The notes: generated by a model not told the origin, from the sequence alone. DNA of 64,000 nucleotides from Ceratopteris richardii (GCA_020310875.1 CM035420.1:187240880-187304879), one strand, 5' to 3'; counted from the stretch's first letter, positions 22,484-33,713 are shown. Translations and numbers: made by a program.

Positions 22484-24707
22484 ATGATCAACGAGATGAA
22501 GATGCCACTAAACTATTGGGCTGAAGCAACTAGTACGGCCATTTATTTGATGAACAAGTGCACAATGGCTGGAGTGCATAATCTAACTCCCCAGGAGGTT
22601 TATTCCGGTAAGAAACCTGACCGTACACATCTCAAAGTTTTTGGATGTGTGTGTTATGTTCACATCCCTCAAGAACTAAGGACAAAGATGGAGGCAAATT
22701 CCGAAAAATGTATTTTTATTGGATATTCATCGGAGCAAAAGGGATATAGGTGCTACAATCCGGTGACAAAGGAGCTACGAATCTCACGAGATGTGGTATT
22801 TGATGAACTAAGACCATGGTTTGGAGACAAAGGGAGAGAGAAGATTCTTGAAGAAGATTGCGAAGATGATGGAGGTGCTGTCCAAGAGAATTTCAGCAAA
22901 CAAGCACTCAAATGTCAGGTCCAGAAGCTTCTACATCACTTGGAGAAAGCTTAACATGGAAGGGGAGACTAAGGAGTCATTCCTTATCACCAACATCATG
23001 TTATGAAAGATCTAAAGCTGAAAGTGCTGCCCAAAATAGTGATTCAAATGCAAGTGAAGAAGAGTATGAAGAGGTGATCACACCAAAGGTAAAGTTGAAC
23101 CTATTGAAGAAGCAATATTCAAAAGAAAATGAAAGGTCTTTGAGAGCAAGGTATCCAATTCAAAGGCTAAGCTATGATAGTTTTATTGCAAAGCATTTTG
23201 CATATATGACACAGGTGGTCAAAGACAAAGAACCGGATGCATATGAAGAAGCATGTACACAAAAAGAATGGCAAGAAGCTATGCAAGAAGAGATGAAAGC
23301 TCTCAAGGACAATCACACATGGGAGCTAGTTCCAAAGGCTGAAGGTATGAAGATTTTTCCAAATAAATGGGTGTTTAAAATAAAGAGAAATGATGATGGT
23401 TCTCTAGCTAGGCATAAAACTAGACTAGTAGCAAAAGGATTCAAGCAAACTCACGGCATCGACTATGAAGAGACTTTCAGCCCGGTTGCAAAGATGGGAA
23501 CAATTAGAACCTTGATTGCAGTGAGTGTAGCAAGGAGATGGCCATTATACCAACTTGACATAAAAAATGCTTTTCTCAATGGTGAACTCAAGAAGAGGTA
23601 TACATGAGTCAACCGATTGGATTTGAAGACAAAAAGCATCCAAATTTTGTTTGTAGATTGAAGAAAGCTTTGTATGGGTTGAAGCAAGCACCACGTGCTT
23701 GGAATCAAAGATTGGTCGAGTACCTCACAAGGTGTGGTTATAGTCCAAGTAGTGCAAATCCCTCTCTCTACATGAAGAAAGAAGAAGGCAAGCAAGTATA
23801 TATTTGCATATACGTTGATGATCTCATCATAACAAGAAGGAATGTTGTAGGAATAAAAGAAATAAAAAGAAATCTTGGTAAAGAGTTTAAAATTTCAAAT
23901 CTTGGTGAGTGGAAATACTTTTTAGGCATTGAGATAGTCTATGGGAAAGATGGCATTTACTTGATGCAAAGAAAGTACCTGTTGGATGTTCTTTTCAGAT
24001 TTGGAATGAGTGAATGCAAACCACTCACTCAACCTATGGACACAAATGTGAAGCTATGCTCTAATGATGGAGAGAAGTTACATGATGTAACTACATACAT
24101 GAGTATTATAGGTTCATTGATCTATGCCACAATCACAAGACCAGATTTGTGCTATATTGTTGGAGTTCTTTCTCGATTTATGCAAGCTCCAACAAGTGAA
24201 CATTTAAATTCAGCCAAACGAGTGCTAAGATATGTCAAGCACACAGTCAATCATGCCTTGTTTTATAGATATGATGAAGAATTGTAGGTAAAAGGCTTCA
24301 GTGATGCTGATTGGGTTGGTTCGAAGGAAGATAGAAGATTCACTTCAGGTTATGTGTTCATGATAGGTAGCAAACCTATCACATGGAGTTCGAAGAAGCA
24401 ACCTACTGTTGCACTATCATCTACAGAAGCTGAATATAGAGGTTTAGCCTTTGCAACTTGTGAAGCTATGTGGATTAAGAAGCTCTTGGCTGATCTTGAT
24501 GTGCAGGTGGAGACCATTTCAATTTATGGTGGCAACATGTCAAGCATTCACTTGACAAACAATCCAATGTTTCATGCACGAAGCAAGCACATAGAAGTGC
24601 ATCATCATTATGTTCGAGAAAAAATTTTGAGCAAGGATGTGGATATGAACTTCATTGGAACTAATGACCAGGTTGCAGACATGTTTGCAAAGTCCTTAGG
24701 CAAATAG
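22484..24707 (+). pseudogene. Ty1/copia integrase C-terminus, RT and RNase H
   Basis: 22484-22954 holds the integrase tail (V-F-G-C-V-C-Y-V-H, F-I-G-Y-S-S). RT begins near 23270 ([29 protein letters not shown]). A one-base loss near 23590 shifts frame exactly after N-G-E-L, then [11 protein letters not shown] and the catalytic I-Y-V-D-D-L-I-I-T follow. After an in-frame TAG at about 24285 comes RNase H (F-S-D-A-D-W-V-G, S-S-T-E-A-E-Y, H-A-R-S-K-H-I-E-V-H-H-H-Y-V-R-E), ending M-F-A-K-S-L-G-K. All catalytic motifs are present; only point lesions inactivate it. Confidence 0.92.
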
Positions 24708-24727
24708 AGCAATGGTGAACCAGATGC

Positions 24728-24740
24728 TGAAGGTGGAGAA
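24728..24740 (+). promoter_or_regulatory. Probable polypurine tract of the copia element
   Basis: TGAAGGTGGAGAA lies 20 bases after the RNase H stop and is followed by TGTAGACC, which does not match the 5' LTR start at 19590. The element's own 3' LTR is therefore missing or replaced here. Confidence 0.5.
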
Positions 24741-24879
24741 TGTAGACCCTCATTTTACAGAATCATTGAATCTTTTGGCAGATACTTGTGGAATTGTGGA
24801 AGCCATGTGGAGCATGGTATATCATACCACCCCTCAATACGACCAACGAAGGCTCGATACGCGACCGCGAAGGGGAAAG

Positions 24880-27281
24880 ATGATTCAAATGGAAGTCTCT
24901 ACCTCCCTCCCTACCACAGCTCAAGAAGACGTTCACATGGCCAGCCCCACTAACACTGATGCACATGACGACGGCACACAGGTACCATCTCCACCATCAC
25001 CTCCTATCTAGCCCATCGATACTCTCACCACTAGCATTCTTGAACAACCAGTATTCACCCTCAGTGAACCTATATCAAACACCACCATCTCTCCATCCTT
25101 CCCTTTTCCTACACCCACCAATTCCAGCAAATTTTTCGAACCTCAGATAGGTCATCCCGCCACCCATCAAACCATAATAGGTCACCCTTCTTATCAACCA
25201 GCTCTTGGACAGCCACATGTCCCTGCCCAAACATTAACACGCCCAATTTCCCTCACTACTACATTTCCTCTTTCCCAACTCCAACCCACTGGGCCCTTCT
25301 TAACCTCCTCAGAACCTACACAAACCACCCTACCTCCATTCTTGGCAAACCTTATAAATATACTTCAACAAATTGAGAATCATAATAGAAAGTCCCTTTC
25401 CCACACCACCTCCCCCACATTCACAACCACCACTAACACACCACCCACCATTCCAGTATTCACAATTCACACTTCACACACAATCACGTCCGATCCCATG
25501 GACATTTCACCCTCTAAAGGACCACTCACCACCACTTTTGTCTCAACATCACCACTTGTAACTTCACGCACATCACCACATACTATCAGAAAAACATCCA
25601 CTTTTCCATTCCCCATTTCCTGACCCCTTGCATCTTTCACCTCCACCTCTGCATCCACCTCATTTAGTCATGCATTGGACACCATGTTCGAAGTTGCTGC
25701 CTAGCTTAAACAGGAACATAGATTATTGGAAGAAAACAATAAAGAGCTTTGTACTTTGTCATCCCACCTCCAGGCACGTGTCAATGCCTTGGAGTTGAGT
25801 AATACTACATTACAACAAATACAGAGACGGGTAAGGCGATGGGAGAACAACTCAAAGATCACCTAGCCCGCAATGCTAGACTACAAAGAAACATGGCCTT
25901 ACTTCACCGACACTTAGCAGCTGCTCAAGAAGAGAATAGACAACTACAACAACAAAATCAAGAGAATTTAGAACCAGCCATCGAAAACACTCTAGGGCCA
26001 CCTATAGATCCTCCTAAATTCCAAGCTATCCCCTCAAAAAACATTCAACAAGTATTGGAAGATTATGCGACCCTCTTGGAAGCACACGACCACCTTGCAG
26101 ACCAGGTGAAGGAACTACAAAGAAATCATGTGCCCACACCACACCCAATAGAACCTAGAGAGATGGTGAGTGTTGCTACTTCTCCACCACCAAAATCTTC
26201 AACGGCCAACGGGGTACTTGAGCTATGCCAACATGTGGCAGAGTTAAAGATTAAATTGTTACAATATGAACCACCTCCATCTCCACCTGATCAACCAAGA
26301 GAAGAGGAGGCTATTGTCATTCCTGTGGAAGAGACCTTTGAAGATAACTATGAGCCTCAACCCCTTCCGAGAGGCAGAATCACTGACAAGGGACAGGCCA
26401 CATACGAAGAACCCCCTCCTGCATGGATGAAACAAGTAGAAGAAATGGGGCCAACTCACGAAGAGCATATATCCACTCAAATGTTGGCCATGAAAACTAT
26501 TGAGGAGACCATACTTCAATCAGAATATTTCAGGCACCTCGCCTCTAGAATACTGATAACTAGTTTAGAGTTACAGTATAAGCCCTACTTTGTGCTGTTG
26601 GCAGTCATGCTATGGGCTAGTGCAACAAAGAAGATCATGGAAAGCATTTGCCATAAAAGTTCAGAACAATGCTAATTGCACACAATGGCTCAATTACCCC
26701 TCCATTGCACCACCAACAGGCACCCCTACCGTAGCATACATGATGGCTACTATCAGACACTGGATGCCACGTCTCCAACCAATGAACGATGTAGCTGCGC
26801 AGATGATGCTAAAGATCTTGGACATGATGCAAATTGTACTCAAGACTTTCCACAATGTATGTAACATCCAACCTCCAATCTCAGGCTTTATAAATGGAAA
26901 TTACGACTTACTATATGATATGAGTACAACGCCTAGTATTAGGGTTGCTTACGCTTGGCATGCGAGGATTAGATATCTCCCAGCATGCTACAAGCAAACC
27001 TTTGATGATATGTTTACCACTGGGTTTTGGGAATCCACTCAGAGGTGTTTGCACCACGTCCAACCCATCTACTACAGCTATTTGCATGCAAACAGACAAT
27101 GCACTCAGAGCTCTACACCACCCCACAACTTGATATTCCAGGCGCGGTCAATTGGGATGCTCTTCAACGAGATCTTGTCAGGGAACTCAGGATCACAGAA
27201 TAGGAGTTAGCCACTAAGATAGTTCAACACTACATTGATAATCCTGCGGAGCAAAGGTCTGTCAGAGATGATAGACGCTAG
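24880..27281 (+). pseudogene. Unrecognised retroelement-type protein: Pro/Thr-rich N-terminus, coiled coil, novel C-terminal domain
   Basis: From the ATG at 24880 a frame rich in P, T and S runs to about 25620 with one stop (25009). After a stop at 25621 and another near 25705 it gives a heptad-like coiled coil (L-L-E-E-N-N-K-E-L, then past one frameshift at about 25835, L-L-H-R-H-L-A-A-A-Q-E-E-N-R-Q-L-Q-Q-Q-N). A hydrophobic patch (Y-F-V-L-L-A-V-M-L-W) lies near 26600. A second frameshift near 26645 leads to a His/Tyr/Trp-rich region (W-L-N-Y-P-S-I-A-P-P, M-M-A-T-I-R-H-W-M-P-R-L, Y-L-P-A-C-Y-K-Q-T-F-D). A third near 27090 leads to V-N-W-D-A-L-Q-R-D-L-V-R-E-L and a stop at 27279. A polypurine tract and LTR follow at once, so it is the last gene of an LTR element. 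No protease, RT or integrase motif is visible. It could be a gag-like protein of a non-autonomous element or an envelope-position extra ORF. Confidence 0.55.
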
Positions 27282-27291
27282 GGGGGGAGAG
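27281..27291 (+). promoter_or_regulatory. Polypurine tract
   Basis: GGGGGGGAGAG overlaps the stop codon of the preceding reading frame and directly precedes TGTTGGCATC. Confidence 0.85.
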
Positions 27292-27851
27292 TGTTGGCAT
27301 CATACAGGAAGAAGCATGTACGAGCATATACACAGATATAGCACTGAGGCAACCCATCCAATCCTTGCATTATTTTAAAAGTGATTCTCATCACTGAAAG
27401 CCCTTGTAAATACCATTTCACCTTTTTGTAGCTCCATTTTGTGCAAGCCAAGGAGTCCTCGAGCTTGAGGAGCTTTAGAAGTTATTGCCTACCAAGTTTC
27501 ATCTTTTTCAGAGCTCATTTGAGCCTCCAAACTAGCTTAGGGACCTAATTTTTAACTAGACCAGACACTAGGTCTAAACAGGACCAAAGCTAGTCAAAAA
27601 CTATAAATAGAGCTAGAGAGCTCATTTTTGGGCTAGCTTGTTGTAGTTTTGAACTTGTATGAGAACTTTGTTGTAATAGAAGTGATTCCATCGTCTTGCT
27701 CTCTTTGTTCTTGCCATGTGTGCGCGTGTGTGTGTATGTGTGTGCATGTTTGTGTGCTTCTCACTCACACACTTGTGCCTTCACTTGCTCGAGGTCTTCA
27801 TACCATCCTCATGTCTTCCCAGATTGACATTAAAGGAGGTGCTACTCATCA
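27292..27851 (+). repeat. 3' LTR of the element encoding the 24880-27281 protein
   Basis: Starts TGTTGGCATCATACAGG after the polypurine tract and plausibly ends GCTACTCATCA (about 560 bp). It has a TATA-like CTATAAATAGAGCTAGAGAG at about 27600 and a GT-rich stretch at 27718-27755. It is homologous to 4230-4741 but not to the LTR at 19590-20380, so it is not the partner LTR of the upstream copia. Confidence 0.8.
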
Positions 27852-27856
27852 CTGAG

Positions 27857-28399
27857 CTACAGCTTGATCAGAAGGTCTATTTGGAAATGAGGCTTTTTAG
27901 GGACCCATTTACAAGTGATCCTGTCCGTGCTCAAGGATGAATAGGTGTTTGTGCATGTCGAATGGGAGTGGGAATTAGTTGTTCGCATGAGTGAATCATG
28001 TTGTACATGGTGTGGTTTATGTGCGTCCATTTGAGCTCGCAAGCAAGCCTTAGGCACCCAAATTTGTCTTGATTATGGGCCAGCCTTCATCGACTTCTTG
28101 GGTACCCAGATAGGCTTCACTTTCGCAGAAGAATTTTTGAAAGACTTCTTATTAGTGTCGTGTCGTTGATCACTAATATGAAGTTGATCCAGTGTTTGTG
28201 ATTGGACCGCAACAGGTTGGTCGCCTTTTCGCACCCACACTTGTTTTGGTGGTTGAGATACCATACTTCGTACTTCTTTTGTCTTCGAGCATAGGTCATC
28301 TACTTCTTTTGCATTTGATCCACCTTTGGTTGCCATATCCCAATGGCTTTTGGAAAAGAATGGAGTTCTGTCATATCCCTGACTTCTTTGTCGAGACAA
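27857..28399 (-). pseudogene. Gypsy polyprotein tail with repeated W-V-x-K motifs
   Basis: Minus-strand frames carry K-Q-V-W-V-R-K (about 28240), K-P-I-W-V-P-K-K-S (about 28105), Q-I-W-V-P-K (about 28050) and K-W-V-P-K-K-P (about 27900), with Lys/Ser-rich sequence between. It follows the second retropepsin-like domain on the same strand after a frameshift and stops directly against the plus-strand LTR. Similar motifs are typical of copia gag-protease linkers; here they are at the C-terminal end of a gypsy reading frame. Function unknown. Confidence 0.5.
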
Positions 28400-29040
28400 T
28401 CATCCTTCTGCATCACATAGTTTTGGACAAGAATAACATCATCATTTTCATGTGTATCCCTGGAAGGACTAGGATTTTGTGTCTTTCCTAGTTCCTTGAG
28501 TGCTTCATTTTCTAACTCAAGTGTAATGCGGTTCTGATTTACCCAGACCTGAAGAAGTCCACTTATTAGGTTCAGGTTGACTGCGTGATCATAGATCTAG
28601 TCTTGACCCAAGACAAGAGGCTCAGTGAGGTCCTCGTCTTGACACACTAGCACCTTAACTGAAACTAGAACATCTTGAATGTAGAGGGGAATTTCCACCT
28701 TGCCCATGCAAGGGGTTTCCACACCTCCCAATCCTATGAGATATGCTTCTATAGGATGGACTTGTAATTTCAAGTCTTGACAGTAAGAAAGTTTAACAGC
28801 ACCAGTGGTTGCACCTGAGTCAATCAAGGCTCGTACAGTCCTTGCACTATTTCCTTTTCCTATTTCTAAGGTTACAAAAGGATTGCGGTCAATTATTTTA
28901 TGGGATCTTATACCTGAGACTTCACACATAGCCATATGATATCCTGGATCTGCATAGGCGTCTGTCCTATGTTGATGTCTACCCTGTCTTCTCAATTTCA
29001 TTTTTCGGATGCGTTCCAATGCTTCTGCCTGTGCTTCTTC
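28400..29040 (-). pseudogene. Second retropepsin-like domain at the C-terminus of a gypsy polyprotein
   Basis: In the same frame as the integrase C-terminus, the minus strand gives V-R-A-L-I-D-S-G-A-T-T-G-A-V (about 28830), a flap-like Y-L-I-G-L-G-G-V, P-L-Y-I-Q-D-V-L-V, and E-P-L-V-L-G-Q-D followed by a TAG where W is expected, then I-Y-D-H-A-V-N-L-N. This is the D-S-G-A-T to L-x-L-G-x-D-W pattern of retroviral-type aspartic proteases. A normal protease is also present at 32646-33659, so the element has two. There are four stops between the integrase region and here, including this TAG at 28597. Confidence 0.75.
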
Positions 29041-30115
29041 TCGGATTCATTTTTCTTCTTCCTTACGTCTCTTTGCAGTATTGAGTCGATTTAACATCTC
29101 CTCCGTGAGGGGTTCCTGATATAACTCGACTCTGCATCCACTGATGTAACTTGGTAGGATGTCGCCTTCTAGAGTGGCTAGTTGAATTGCTCCACTTGTG
29201 GAGATCCTATTGATAATCATTGGTCCATAGCCTCTCTTCTCTAATTTCTATGCATGTTGCTTCAAGGTGTAGACTAGGACTAGGTCTCCTACTTTTAAGC
29301 CCTTATCCTTCACATGTGCATCAAAATATCCTTTTTGCCTTTTCTTGGTTGTATAAATTCCTACTGCATCTCTTAATCTTGTTTCACCTAGTCGTTCAAG
29401 GTCAAAGATTCTAGAGGAGAGCTCAGGGCCTGTCTAGTCGTGCCCTTGTGCTACTTTCAATGTAGGTATCAAGAATTCCAATGGTAGCACTAAATTTTGG
29501 CCAAATACCATCTGAAAGGGTGTGGCTTGGAGTACCATTTTAAAGGCAACTCTATATGCCCAAATAGCATGGTGTAGCTATTTGTCCCAATCAAAGCGTT
29601 TATTATTCACCAATTTATTCAACACATTGCATAGAATCTTATTTGTGCTTTCGGCTTGCCCATTGGCTTGTGGGTGATAGGGGGCAGACTTCTTGTGTAT
29701 AACCAAGAACTCTTGAAGAAGATTTTCAATAACCTCATTCAAGAAGTGAGTGCCTCTATCACTTACTAGCTATTGGTAACCCATATCTTGTGAACACATT
29801 CTCAAATAAGAATTTAGCTATCGTTTGAGCATCATTCTTCGTTGTGGCTTTTACTTCGACCCACTTGGTTTGATAGTATGTGGCCACAATGATGTATTCA
29901 ACATGTGAACCCTTCGCTGGGGGATTAATACGACCTACAAAGTCTATTCCCCACTTAGAGAATGCACGTCCACCCATCATAGGTTTCAATGCAATCTCAT
30001 CTTTGCGTATAGGATATTGAGTTCCCTGACAAACATCACACCTCTTCACATAGGTATGTGCATCCATGTGAAGGGTTGGCCACCATAACCCTGCAAATAG
30101 GATTGCCTTAATCAC
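29041..30115 (-). pseudogene. Ty3/gypsy integrase core and C-terminal GPY/F-like region
   Basis: After the second zinc module (C-D-V-C-Q) the core shows W-G-I-D-F-V-G-R-I and, past a one-base shift at about 29770, V-S-D-R-G-T-H-F and H-P-Q-A-N-G-Q-A-E-S-T-N, giving D, D, E. Downstream, W-A-Y-R-V-A-F-K and F-G-Q-N-L-V-L-P are typical, then K-L-E-K-R-G-Y-G-P-M-I-I, the GPY/F position, then a charged linker (K-R-R-K-E-E-E-K, E-E-A-Q-A-E-A-L-E-R-I-R-K) into the second protease. No chromodomain is seen. Confidence 0.85.
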
Positions 30116-30727
30116 TCAGTCTGGTCCAAAGTGTCCTCCTGCTACACCTTGGTGAGCAGTTTCCAAGATTTTAAGATATTCGCTCTCATGGACACATCAT
30201 CTGAGGTAACCATCTTTGCCACGCTTGTATAAGTTATCTCCAATGAGTGAGTAGTCAAGGGCTTCTTGTTCTAAACTTCTCTGCCTAGCCAAAGTCATGT
30301 CTTGAGGGAATGTTTTTGTCCTCAGGAAGGCTACTAACGGTTCACTCCAATTTGGTATTAGAGACACCTGGTACAGTCTAGCATGCTCCACCAGTGGTTT
30401 AATACTACAGATTAGGCATTCGTTACATAATTTATGGACATCTGCTTCCATAGTTGGCCAATGCACTCCGAGTCTCCTTAGTGTTTGTAGGGTTCGTTGC
30501 CTTGAGTAATGTTGCTCTAATGCACCTACATGTGCTAATTGCAACCATTTTGCGTACTCATCCTCTTCCACACAACAAGCTAATATTCCCTGATCCGTAT
30601 GCTCGTACATACTCCCTGCCATGATATGGTACTTCTGGGCTTTTACTAGCTCCCTATCTTGAGTGTTTATTACTTGCCATGGTGTTTGGGTCTGTATGTC
30701 AATGCTGGCACTAATGTTTTGGCCCAC
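30116..30727 (-). pseudogene. Duplicated integrase zinc-binding (H2C2) modules
   Basis: Two H2C2 modules lie in series. Module 1 has M-Y-E-H-T-D-Q-G-I-L-A, L-A-H-V-G-A-L-E-Q-H-Y, G-V-H-W-P-T-M and L-C-N-E-C. Module 2 has L-Y-K-R-G-K-D-G-Y-L-R, T-A-H-Q-G-V-A-G-G-H-F, G-L-W-W-P-T-L and R-C-D-V-C-Q. Both are preceded by the same kind of L-Y/M-Y plus acidic segment, so this looks like duplication of one unit. Gypsy integrases normally have a single module. Confidence 0.75.
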
Positions 30728-31560
30728 TGCGACACGACTTCTAAATTAAACAAGTAAGCATCAGGAAGGTCATCTGATAGTACTCCTTGTGGGGCCTCTC
30801 CAGATGTGAGCCTAGAGAGATGGTCCGCTCTCAAATGATTCTTGCCTTTCCTCACCACTACCTCAAAGTCATATTCCATTAGTAAGAGAAACCATCTCAC
30901 TAATCTACCCATATTACATGGCTTGTTTACCAAGTATAATAGTGCTTGATGATCAGTAAAAAAATTAAACTTATTTGCAAGCAAATAGTGTCTAAACTTT
31001 TTAACCGCATATACCATGCCTAATCCTTCTTGTTCGGTGGTGGTATAGTTCCGTTCAGCTGCATTCAACTGTCTACTAGCATAGGAAATCGGAAGATCCA
31101 TATTACCTTCGCCTGTAGGTTGTGCTAACACACATCCAATAGCATAGTTGGATGCATCCACATGCACATGAAAAGGCTTATTCCAATCTGGTGTCGTCAA
31201 GATTGGTGTTGAACACAATCGCCATTTAAGCTCATTGAAAGATTTCTCACATTCATCCGTCCACTCAAAATTAGTCAAAAGTCCGTACAGAGGCTTTGCT
31301 ACGATGGCATACATGTATATAAAACGTCGGTAATAGCCACAATGCCCCATGAAAGCTTGCACTTCCTTGACATTCTTTGGCCTAGGTAGTTCTGCGATAG
31401 CTCTCACTTTCTCTTCATCAGTGGATATGCCATTCTTTGACACTATGTGTCCTAGAATCTTACCTTGCCTAACCATGAAAACACACTTTTCTGGGTTCAG
31501 GCAGACTTGATATTCTCTACATTTGTCAAAGATTTGCCTGAGTTCAGGTATATGTGTCTA
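30670..31560 (-). pseudogene. Ty3/gypsy RT thumb/connection and RNase H
   Basis: Minus strand shows I-L-G-H-I-V-S-K-N-G-I, F-M-G-H-C-G-Y-Y-R-R-F-I and A-K-P-L-Y-G-L-L-T of the RT connection. RNase H follows: P-F-H-V-H-V-D-A-S-N-Y-A-I-G, I-S-Y-A-S-R-Q-L-N, A-E-R-N-Y-T-T-T-E-Q-E and F-F-T-D-H-Q-A-L-L-Y-L. The D, E, D catalytic set is visible. The frame is open for 268 codons. Confidence 0.92.
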
Positions 31561-32540
31561 TCTAATGTTGGAATGAACACAAAGATCATCAACATAGACT
31601 TCTAAATTCTTCCTCAGGAATTCTTTAAACACATGACACATCAGTCTTTGAAAGGTAGCGGGCGCATTACTGAGACCAAATGGCATTACTCGAAGAGAAA
31701 ATATGCCCCATTCTATGGAAAAAGCCATCTTATGCTGATCTTCTTGTGCAACGGCTACTTGATTGTAGCCAGAAAATCCATCAAGGAAGTTGTACACTTC
31801 CTTGCCTGCTACTCGTTCTAATAGATGCTCAGTGATTGGAAGCGGATAGTTATCTTGAATAGTGGTTGCATTAACCTTCTTCAAGTTAATGCACAGAGTC
31901 GTAGCTTCCCATTCTTCTTGGGCACCACTACGATGGGGGATACCCACTCAGTGTGCTCAATTTCATAGATGAATTCAGCTTCGACCAAGCGATCTATCTC
32001 TTCTTTGATCTTGGCAGCATAATTATCATTATACGTGTATGGCTTCTGCTTAGAGGGTTTTGCATATGAGGTCATGGGAATTGTGTGTGAGCATATGTCA
32101 GGGTCTACACCTTTCAAATCCTTATAGCTCCAAGCGAATACATCTCTATATTCTCTTAGCAAAGCTATCAACTCTTGCTCTTCTTCTTCCGTCAAGTCAT
32201 GTCCTATGTATGTGCATCTTTCTTCTCCTTCTTCTATGGCTACAACTATTTTCTTAGTGGTTTCTTTGTTATCATAGGCCTCCCTTGATTGCGCCTCATG
32301 TTTAGGCATTCTTATCACAACTCTCCTATCATCTATTTCATATTTCTTAAAATTTTCAGGGACCTCAAACAAAGATTCTTCCTCTTTTAGTGTGGCTTCT
32401 CTCTTCTTCCTTTTCTTGCCCTCACTCTTGGGGGTCACTTGCGTGGTTAAACTTAAATCATTAGTAAGTTCTTCATGTCTCTGAGGGTGAACTTCTACTT
32501 CGTAGAAATATTCTTCATCAGATGCAAATGGTGGATCCAT
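31558..32540 (-). pseudogene. Ty3/gypsy RT palm and fingers with upstream linker
   Basis: Linker at 32540-32100 is acidic with Y-R-D-V-F-A-W-S-Y-K-D-L-K-G. RT begins with Y-N-D-N-Y-A-A-K-I-K-E-E-I-D-R-L and W-V-S-P-I-V-V-V-P-K-K-N-G-K-L-R. After a frameshift at about 31900, Y-P-L-P, F-L-D-G-F-S-G-Y-N-Q, M-P-F-G-L-S-N-A-P-A-T-F-Q-R and the catalytic V-Y-V-D-D-L-C-V follow. Confidence 0.92.
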
Positions 32541-32645
32541 AATGATTGACTCTAGATCGGAGTCACTTGCATCCTCGAAAGCATCAGTGCTAAGCTCACA
32601 TTCTTCACTAACCGAATCACACGTGATTGGCTCTATCGTGAAGAC

Positions 32646-33659
32646 TTAAATTTCATAGTCATCCTTGTCACAGTGGGGTGTCCATTGTTCTTCATTGATG
32701 GCTACATCCATTGTTGCTAGAATTTCCGCCCAACCGTGAGGTTCAAATTCTTCGTCAGGAAATACTACAGGTGCATAGGCTGGGTCTTGAATTGATCTAT
32801 GGGTTTCCTTTGCACCTATCTCTCTGGCTTTTTCTCTCTTCTCTTCTTCTACTACTACCTTACACATCCATAAGTGTGTGTCTTCATGCATCCATGAGGA
32901 TCCTGATCCTATGGAATGCACTGTCTCTGTGTCATCCTTAGCTCTATGGATGGGATTCCATTGAATAGGTGGTATGTCTCTATGAGAGTAATCCTTGATA
33001 TTGACTTTGGTTGTAACACCTAGGTGTTGCAAATACAAGGAATTGGTTCCCCAATCTTGTACCACTTGCAACTGCTGCATGAACGGCCTTCCCAAAATCA
33101 TCTCATATGCATGATTTTTGCTAAAGTCACATATAGAAAAAGTATGCTCAAACTCTACACCACATGTAGTGAGAGTTATTCCTTCTATCAGTCCTAAGGG
33201 TCTCCCAATGTGACCATCGGCCATCTGTAATTTCATTCTCATTGGCCTGAGTGTTGGCTTGCCGCAATGCTTCCATAGGGAAGTGGTAGCAATTGCAACT
33301 CCTGCACCGGAGTCCAAAATTGCCTTGGTTGTGTATCCTTGATGGGTAATGGGAAGATAGGTGTTTCCTTCTTCTCCTTCACTCATGTCTCCTATCTTGT
33401 CCAAGGGTATTTTTGGCACTGTTCTATGAGATCCTACCTGGGAACAAGGTTTTGCTATTTCTAGCACTTGATTGGCTACATGTTTCCATAGTTCCGGCCT
33501 CACCTTGAGTAGCTCTTCTAAAGTGAGATTGCACTGCACTTTAGTGTTCTTTACAACCTCTGTGTTCCTAGGTAAGACTGAGTCTTTGTTTTGTATCATG
33601 ACTAGGGGTGTCCTCATACAAGTAGACTTGGCTTCCCATGGACCTGTGAAATGGGGCAA
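32646..33659 (-). pseudogene. Ty3/gypsy protease (first, canonical position)
   Basis: A 337-codon open minus-strand frame. The active site T-T-K-A-I-L-D-S-G-A-G-V (about 33310), then G-L-I-E-G-I-T-L and Y-E-M-I-L-G-R-P-F-M-Q-Q-L (about 33085), gives a complete retropepsin pattern. It lies between the zinc knuckles and RT, the normal place. The flank includes a 100-residue tail toward RT with no domain I recognise. Confidence 0.85.
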
Positions 33660-33713
33660 TTTCTATAAGGAATTAGACTCAAAGTTTACTCTCTCATGAG
33701 ATTGGGTACTCTC

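Noticed and set aside
19590-27851. One complete copia element with extra gene and paired LTRs
   Set aside because: The 5' LTR (19590-20380) and the LTR at 27292-27851 share no sequence, so they cannot be one element's LTR pair.
30116-31476. Extra archaeal-type RNase H as in Tat/Ogre gypsy elements
   Set aside because: Between RNase H and integrase I see only the two zinc modules, with no second RNase H catalytic pattern.
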